Made by a program: the position numbers and the translations under genes
Assembly: GCA_034434235.1 (NCBI GenBank)
Contig: DAOTZV010000229.1
Span: 1 to 15,141 of the forward strand
Length of the DNA: 15,141 bases
Direction: 5' to 3'
Origin: CAKZKT01 sp034434235
GTDB lineage: Bacteria; Chloroflexota; Anaerolineae; CG2-30-64-16
Shown: positions 11,809-15,141 of the stretch, in pieces
How positions within the stretch are numbered: the stretch's first letter is position 1
Layout of the letters: the number at the start of each line of letters is the position of its first letter
The notes under the pieces: model-generated
The model's input: the letters and a program-made list of their open reading frames with translations, nothing else
The model's database searches: none
What the model was told of the DNA's origin: nothing

Positions 11809-14808
11809 ATGCAACTCCATTTCATCTTGAACGATACTCCTCAGACCTGGGAGATTGCCCCCAACGAATCGCTGTTGGATGCGCTGCGCCGACATGGGAT
11901 CTTCGGCGTCAAGCACGGCTGCGAGACGGGCGAATGCGGCGCGTGCACGGTCCTGCTCGACGGCGTGCCGGTCACATCGTGCACGATGCTGGCGGCCCAG
12001 GCCGGCGGCCACGCGGTGACGACGGTGGAAGCGCTGGGCCAACATCCGGAACAGGGCTGGAAGCAAACCGGGGGCTTGAGCCCGCTCCAGCAGGCGTTCA
12101 TCGAGGTCGGCGCGATCCAGTGCGGCTATTGCACGCCCGGCCAGCTTCTGGCGGCCGAGGCGCTTCTGCGCGCCAACCCGTCGCCCACCGAAGACGAGGT
12201 GCGCCAGGCGCTCTCGGGCGTGTTGTGTCGTTGCACGGGATACGTCAAGCCGGTGCAGGCGGTCCTGCGCGCGGCCGCCATCCTGCGCGGTGAGCCGCCG
12301 CCCCCCTTGCCGCCGCAGATCGAGCCTCCCGGCGTGCTCCTGGAACTGCCGCCTGCGCCCCAGGCCGAACCACCTGAGCCGACGCCCGCCGGCCTGCCAA
12401 CACAAACCCTCGTCGAAAAGCCGCCGATCATCGCCGCGGCCGGCGAGCCGCGCTATGTCGGCGCGGCCGAGCCGAAGGTGGATGCCGTCAAGCTGGCGCA
12501 GGGCAAGCCGGCCTTCACGGCCGATATCGAGATGCGCGGCATGTTGATCGGCAAGATCCTGCATAGCCCCATCGCGCACGGCATCATCAAGCGGATAGAC
12601 GTGAGCAAGGCCCGCGGCCTGCCGGGGGTACACGCCGTCCTCACCTACCAGGACATCCCGCGCGTGGTGCATACCACGGCCGGCCAATCCGACCCCATCC
12701 CCGGCCCCCAGGACTTCGTGAGCCTGGATCGCAAGGTGCGCTATGTAGGCGATCGGGTGGCGGCCGTGGCCGCGGAGACAGAAGAGATCGCGCAGCGCGC
12801 GCTGGAGCTGATCGAGGTCGAATACGAGGAGCTACCGGCCATCTTCGACCCGCGCGACAGCATGAAGCCCGGCGCGCCGGTGATCCATGACGAGCCGGAC
12901 TACATCCCGTTCGGCGAATGCGATCCGCAGCGCAACCTGGCCGCGCACATCCACATCGAGATGGGCGATGTGGACGCGGCGCTCGCGGCGGCCGATTATG
13001 TCATCGAAGGCGAATACGAAGTGCCCAAGGTGCAACAGGCGCCGATCGAGCCTTACGTGTGCATCACCTACTGGGACGAAGACGATCGCCTGGTGATCCG
13101 CACCAGCACGCAGGTGCCGTTCCATGCCCGACGCATCCTGGCGCCCGTGCTCGGCCTGCCGATCAAGCGCATCCGGGTCATCAAGCCGCGCATCGGCGGC
13201 GGCTTCGGCAACAAACAAGAGGTGATGATCGAAGACATCTGCGCGCACCTGACCATCGCCACGGGCCGGCCGGTCAAGCTGGAGTACACGCGGGAAGAGC
13301 AATTTGCGGCCAGCACCTCGCGGCACCCGATGATCATCAAGATGCGCACGGGCGTGATGAAGGACGGCCGCATCGTGGCGAACGAGATGCGCGTGCTCTC
13401 GGATACCGGCGCATACGGCAACCATGCGCTCACCGTCGCCGGCAACACCGGCCACAAGGCCATGTCGCTCTATCCGGCCGACAAGGGGCCCGACGGCCGC
13501 TCCAACATTCGTTTCGTGGCCGATATCGTCTATACCAACAAGCCCACCTCCGGCGCGTATCGCGGCTATGGCGTGCCGCAGGGCTTCTTCGCGGTCGAAA
13601 GCCACATGGAGCGCATTGCGCGCACCCTCGGCCTCGACCCCCTGGCGTTCCGGCTGATGAACGTGGTCAAGGCCGGCGAGGAGCATCCGATGTCGAAGGC
13701 GTGGAGCGAGGGCCGCGCGGCGCGCCCCGAGCTGATCCGCACCAATGCCATCGCCGAGTGCGCGCGGGTGGGCATGGAGCTGATGGGATGGAGGACGGCC
13801 AGATCGGACACCTGGCAACCAGAAAGATCGGAAGACCGGCCTGCCAATCTACCGATCTACCAATCTACGCTCCGTCGCGGCCGGGGCCTGGCGCTCGTCA
13901 TGCAGGGGACGGCGATCCCCAACCTCGACATGGGCGCGGCGAGCATCAAGATGAACGACGATGGCAGCTTCAACCTGCTGGTCGGGGCGACGGACCTGGG
14001 AACCGGCTCGGATACCGTCTTGACCCAGATGGCGGCCGAGGTGTTGGGCTGTCCGCCGACCGATTTCATCACCTACTCGTCGGACACGGACTTCACGCCG
14101 TTCGACAAGGGCGCTTACGCCAGCTCCACCACCTACATCTCGGGCGCGGCCGTGGTGGAGGCCGCGCGCCAGGTGGCCGGGCAGATCAAGGCCGTAGCCG
14201 GCGAGATGCTCGGCGTGCCCGCCGAGGAAATCGCGCTCGCCGACCGGCAGGCGTGGGCGGCCGACGGCCGCAGCGTTACGCTGGCGCAGGTGGCGCTGGA
14301 GAGCCTGCACCATCGCAATCAGCGCCAGATCATGGCGGTGGCCTCGTGGATGAGCCCCGATAGTCCGCCGCCCTTCGCGGCGCAGTTCGCCGAAGTGACC
14401 GTGGACACGGAAACCGGCCAGGTCACGGTGGACCGGCTGGCGATGGTGTTGGACTGCGGCGTGATCGTCAATCCGGCTACGGCCGCCGGCCAGGTCGAAG
14501 GCGGCATGGCCCAGGCGCTCGGCTATGCGCTCTGCGAAGAGATGGCGTTCGACGAACACGGCCGGATGGTGAACCCGCGCTTCGGCGACTATCGCATTTT
14601 CACGGCCGATGAGATGCCCGAGATGCACGTGCGTTTCATCCAGACCTATGAGCCGACGCACCCGTTCGGTGTCAAGGCTGTGGCCGAAATCCCGCTGGAT
14701 GGCGTCGGCCCGGCCGTGGCCAACGCGGTGTACGATGCGCTCAGCGTGCAGATCCCGGCCCTGCCGCTGACGCCGGAACGCGTCTGGCGCGCGTTGAAGA
14801 CGCGTTGA
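11809..14808 (+). CDS. Molybdenum hydroxylase: fused 2Fe-2S and molybdopterin subunits (xanthine dehydrogenase family)
   Basis: A 999-residue fusion. Residues 1-160 are a CoxS/XdhC-like subunit with a plant-type 2Fe-2S cluster (Cys38, 43, 46, 58) and the second cluster (Cys105, 108, 140, 142). Residues 162-204 are a Pro-rich linker. Residues 208-999 are the large subunit: hammerhead domain, GGGFGNKQ at 463-470, SGAYRGYGVPQ, QVEGGMAQALGYAL, and the presumed catalytic Glu960 in KAVAEIPLDG. It hydroxylates an aldehyde or N-heterocycle with water and sends electrons to the FAD subunit encoded just upstream. The CO-dehydrogenase form I loop AYxCSFR is absent. Residues 664-687 look like an in-frame repeat insertion. 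AAAGG lies about nine bases before the ATG. The substrate is unknown. Confidence 0.93.
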   Translation: MQLHFILNDTPQTWEIAPNESLLDALRRHGIFGVKHGCETGECGACTVLLDGVPVTSCTMLAAQAGGHAVTTVEALGQHPEQGWKQTGGLSPLQQAFIEVGAIQCGYCTPGQLLAAEALLRANPSPTEDEVRQALSGVLCRCTGYVKPVQAVLRAAAILRGEPPPPLPPQIEPPGVLLELPPAPQAEPPEPTPAGLPTQTLVEKPPIIAAAGEPRYVGAAEPKVDAVKLAQGKPAFTADIEMRGMLIGKILHSPIAHGIIKRIDVSKARGLPGVHAVLTYQDIPRVVHTTAGQSDPIPGPQDFVSLDRKVRYVGDRVAAVAAETEEIAQRALELIEVEYEELPAIFDPRDSMKPGAPVIHDEPDYIPFGECDPQRNLAAHIHIEMGDVDAALAAADYVIEGEYEVPKVQQAPIEPYVCITYWDEDDRLVIRTSTQVPFHARRILAPVLGLPIKRIRVIKPRIGGGFGNKQEVMIEDICAHLTIATGRPVKLEYTREEQFAASTSRHPMIIKMRTGVMKDGRIVANEMRVLSDTGAYGNHALTVAGNTGHKAMSLYPADKGPDGRSNIRFVADIVYTNKPTSGAYRGYGVPQGFFAVESHMERIARTLGLDPLAFRLMNVVKAGEEHPMSKAWSEGRAARPELIRTNAIAECARVGMELMGWRTARSDTWQPERSEDRPANLPIYQSTLRRGRGLALVMQGTAIPNLDMGAASIKMNDDGSFNLLVGATDLGTGSDTVLTQMAAEVLGCPPTDFITYSSDTDFTPFDKGAYASSTTYISGAAVVEAARQVAGQIKAVAGEMLGVPAEEIALADRQAWAADGRSVTLAQVALESLHHRNQRQIMAVASWMSPDSPPPFAAQFAEVTVDTETGQVTVDRLAMVLDCGVIVNPATAAGQVEGGMAQALGYALCEEMAFDEHGRMVNPRFGDYRIFTADEMPEMHVRFIQTYEPTHPFGVKAVAEIPLDGVGPAVANAVYDALSVQIPALPLTPERVWRALKTR
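13798..13869. repeat. In-frame low-complexity insertion in the molybdopterin subunit
   Basis: About 72 bp, poorer in GC than its surroundings, between LMGW and RRGRGLALVMQG, which in relatives are separated by only a short loop. The right part is three imperfect units CCAATCTAC, CGATCTAC and CAATCTAC (about 13844-13867). The left part carries AGATCGG twice (13801-13807 and 13825-13831), and the second copy pairs with CCGATCT at 13852-13858. Codons AGA, CTA, TCT and CCT, rare in this window, cluster here. The exact edges are estimated. Confidence 0.65.
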
Positions 14809-14852
14809 AGCGGCCGGGCGACCGAGGTCGCAGCGAAGGAGCCGGCGGCTGG

Positions 14853-15141
14853 GCGTCGGCCTGCGCCGACGCGTGCAGCCGCGCCCGCACCCACGCAGGT
14901 GGGTGCCGCGGCGCAACCGCGCCCATCAGCCGCGATTTCAATCGCCCCCCACGCGTCGGCCTGCGCCGACGCGTGCAACCGCGCCCGCACCCACGCAGGT
15001 GGGTGCCGCGGCGCAACCGCGCCCGTTAGCCGCGATTTCAATCGCCCCCCACGCGTCGGCCTGCGCCGACGCGTGCACCCGCACCCACGCAGGTGGGTGC
15101 CGCGGCGCAACCACGCCCATCAGCCGCGATTTCAATCGCCC
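14853..15141. repeat. Tandem 100-bp hairpin-rich repeats, three copies, cut by the window edge
   Basis: Units start at 14853, 14953 and 15053, exactly 100 bp apart; the third lacks 6 bp and is cut at the window end. Each unit has a GC-rich hairpin with loop CTGC (copy 2: 14951-14974, 10-bp stem), a second with loop GCAG (14987-15006, 8-bp stem), a smaller CGCGG/CCGCG stem, and GCGAT-TTCA-ATCGC (15032-15045). No gene is visible between 14809 and the end. The minus-strand frames stay open only because of the composition, and 100 is not a multiple of three, so these are not coding repeats. This is not a CRISPR array. Confidence 0.92.

Noticed and set aside
11017..12687. Minus-strand open frame of 556 codons across the hydroxylase genes
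   Set aside because: It is antisense to well-supported FAD and 2Fe-2S domains; there is no family resemblance.
11809..14808. Aerobic CO dehydrogenase (coxSL)
   Set aside because: The form I loop AYxCSFR is absent, so only the broader molybdenum hydroxylase family can be claimed.
14853..15141. CRISPR array or coding tandem repeat
   Set aside because: The whole 100-bp unit is repeated with no unique spacers, and the unit length is not a multiple of three. Minus-strand Arg-rich frames here are compositional.

Overview
The window is GC-rich, densely coded bacterial DNA that most resembles an environmental Chloroflexota genome (Anaerolineae-like). This is an inference from the Pro/Thr-linker lipoproteins, the eukaryote-type UDP-glucose pyrophosphorylase, the molybdenum hydroxylase set and the many short repeats sitting inside genes. 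No rRNA, tRNA, CRISPR array or transposase gene is visible.

Layout. Positions 1-135 hold the 3' end of an unidentified plus-strand gene, possibly a radical SAM enzyme. It runs into a cluster of palindromic repeats (112-232) that also supplies the stop codon of the convergent gene, an M1-type metallopeptidase lipoprotein (229-1707, minus). A compact divergent promoter (1740-1796), with two -35 boxes abutting in one palindrome, separates that gene from a large plus-strand exported protein (1812-4643) that joins a phosphodiester-glycosidase-like domain to a TolB-type propeller.

From 4713 to 14808 every gene lies on the plus strand with gaps of 33 bases or less or small overlaps: a GatC-GatA fusion, a UDPGP-family nucleotidyltransferase, a 73-residue protein, an M20 metallohydrolase, a class I/II aminotransferase, and a molybdenum hydroxylase encoded as an FAD subunit plus a fused 2Fe-2S/molybdopterin subunit. 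They probably form one or two operons. The first genes are housekeeping (Gln/Asn-tRNA formation, UDP-glucose). The last four look like catabolism of a nitrogenous or heterocyclic substrate, but that substrate cannot be read from the sequence. The final 333 bases hold three copies of a 100-bp hairpin-rich tandem repeat.

The most unusual property is that at least three unrelated kinds of short repeat sit in frame inside conserved genes: (i) a palindrome, GTAGGRCGAAC-N4-GTTCGYCCTAC, in eight copies over three sites; (ii) a 21-bp minisatellite that joins gatC to gatA; (iii) a CAATCTAC-type repeat inside the molybdopterin subunit. The palindrome is open in only one of three frames, and both of its intragenic insertions use that frame, giving peptides of the type CRANLSSPY / CRTNLSSSY. 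This resembles the protein-coding palindromic elements described in Rickettsia, but here with a different sequence and apparently in a different phylum.
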